Part shown: positions 63,776 to 64,000 of the stretch, in pieces
Numbering within the stretch: position 1 is the first letter of the stretch
Layout of the letters: the number at the start of each line of letters is the position of its first letter
From: Macrostomum hystrix
Taxonomy: Eukaryota > Platyhelminthes > Macrostomidae
DNA: 64,000 nt
NCBI GenBank assembly: GCA_950097015.1
Contig: CATNEN010000039.1
Span: 7,146,501-7,210,500, forward strand
Direction: 5' to 3'
Made by a program: the position numbers and the translations under genes
The notes under the pieces: model-generated
Database searches by the model: none
Told to the model about the DNA's origin: nothing
Seen by the model: only the letters and a program-made list of their open reading frames with translations

Positions 63776-64000
63776 GAGTGGTAGGTTATTTAGAATTTTT
63801 AGTTAGAAGACTTGCTGCTCAGATACTTTTAACGAGGAATGAGCTAAATTCATCATAAAATAAAATGCAGTTTTTTTAACCCAGCTCAAAATGCAGTTGA
63901 CCGCCCACATGAAAAATGTATATGTGAAAACAGAGTTACGGCAATTAATTTAATTTACCAGCAGCTTTTTTCGGGCAATATTGATGCACACGATGGCAGC
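63776..64000. other. Right-edge sequence
   Basis: No feature recognised. Confidence 0.3.

Overview
The window is nuclear DNA from an animal. Genes are split by GT-AG introns. The four most identifiable proteins are animal families: a CNNM/ancient conserved domain protein, an endosomal syntaxin, a TCAF-like M60 peptidase and calcineurin B. There are tRNA-derived SINEs and decayed non-LTR retrotransposon pieces. I would guess a flatworm or another lophotrochozoan, but nothing here fixes the species. About one third of the 64 kb is minisatellite (units of 13-41 bp), lying in introns or directly beside genes. Almost all long ORFs in those arrays are artefacts of the repeats.

Layout. 0.2-3.7 kb, minus: CNNM gene, incomplete at both ends. 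5.7-7.2 kb: reverse-transcriptase relic. 9.9-11.5 kb, plus: complete three-exon syntaxin 7/12-like gene, followed by a 3.9 kb array of a 24-bp unit. 17.1-33.9 kb, plus: gene A, an unnamed nuclear-type protein with a large third intron region. 39.1-41.7 kb, plus: gene B, a complete four-exon paralogue of gene A. 46.5-54.2 kb, plus: TCAF-like M60 peptidase gene with an internal duplication. 57.8-61.0 kb, plus: two-exon calcineurin B gene whose single intron is almost wholly a 30-bp minisatellite.

The most interesting part is inside gene A. Gene B has one exon 3 (107 bp, entered in phase 1, left in phase 0). At the same place gene A has at least nine exon-like units in tandem (19.73-22.06 kb). 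All have the same asymmetric phases, lengths of 3n+2, and a shared weak motif (K-Y-L-x-x-Y-Y...L-K). Only inclusion of exactly one unit keeps the frame, which is the arithmetic of mutually exclusive splicing, as in Dscam.

Directly downstream (22.1-24.7 kb) is a second tandem system: 16 hairpins with roughly 35-40 bp stems, one nearly invariant arm, variable loops and compensatory stem changes. At its right end, reading on the minus strand, are an E2F-like site, three CCAAT boxes, a TATA box and a GTAAGT splice donor. I interpret this as a nested antisense RNA gene, most likely a microRNA cluster with seed GGCGCTT. Both systems are inferred from sequence alone and need RNA data.
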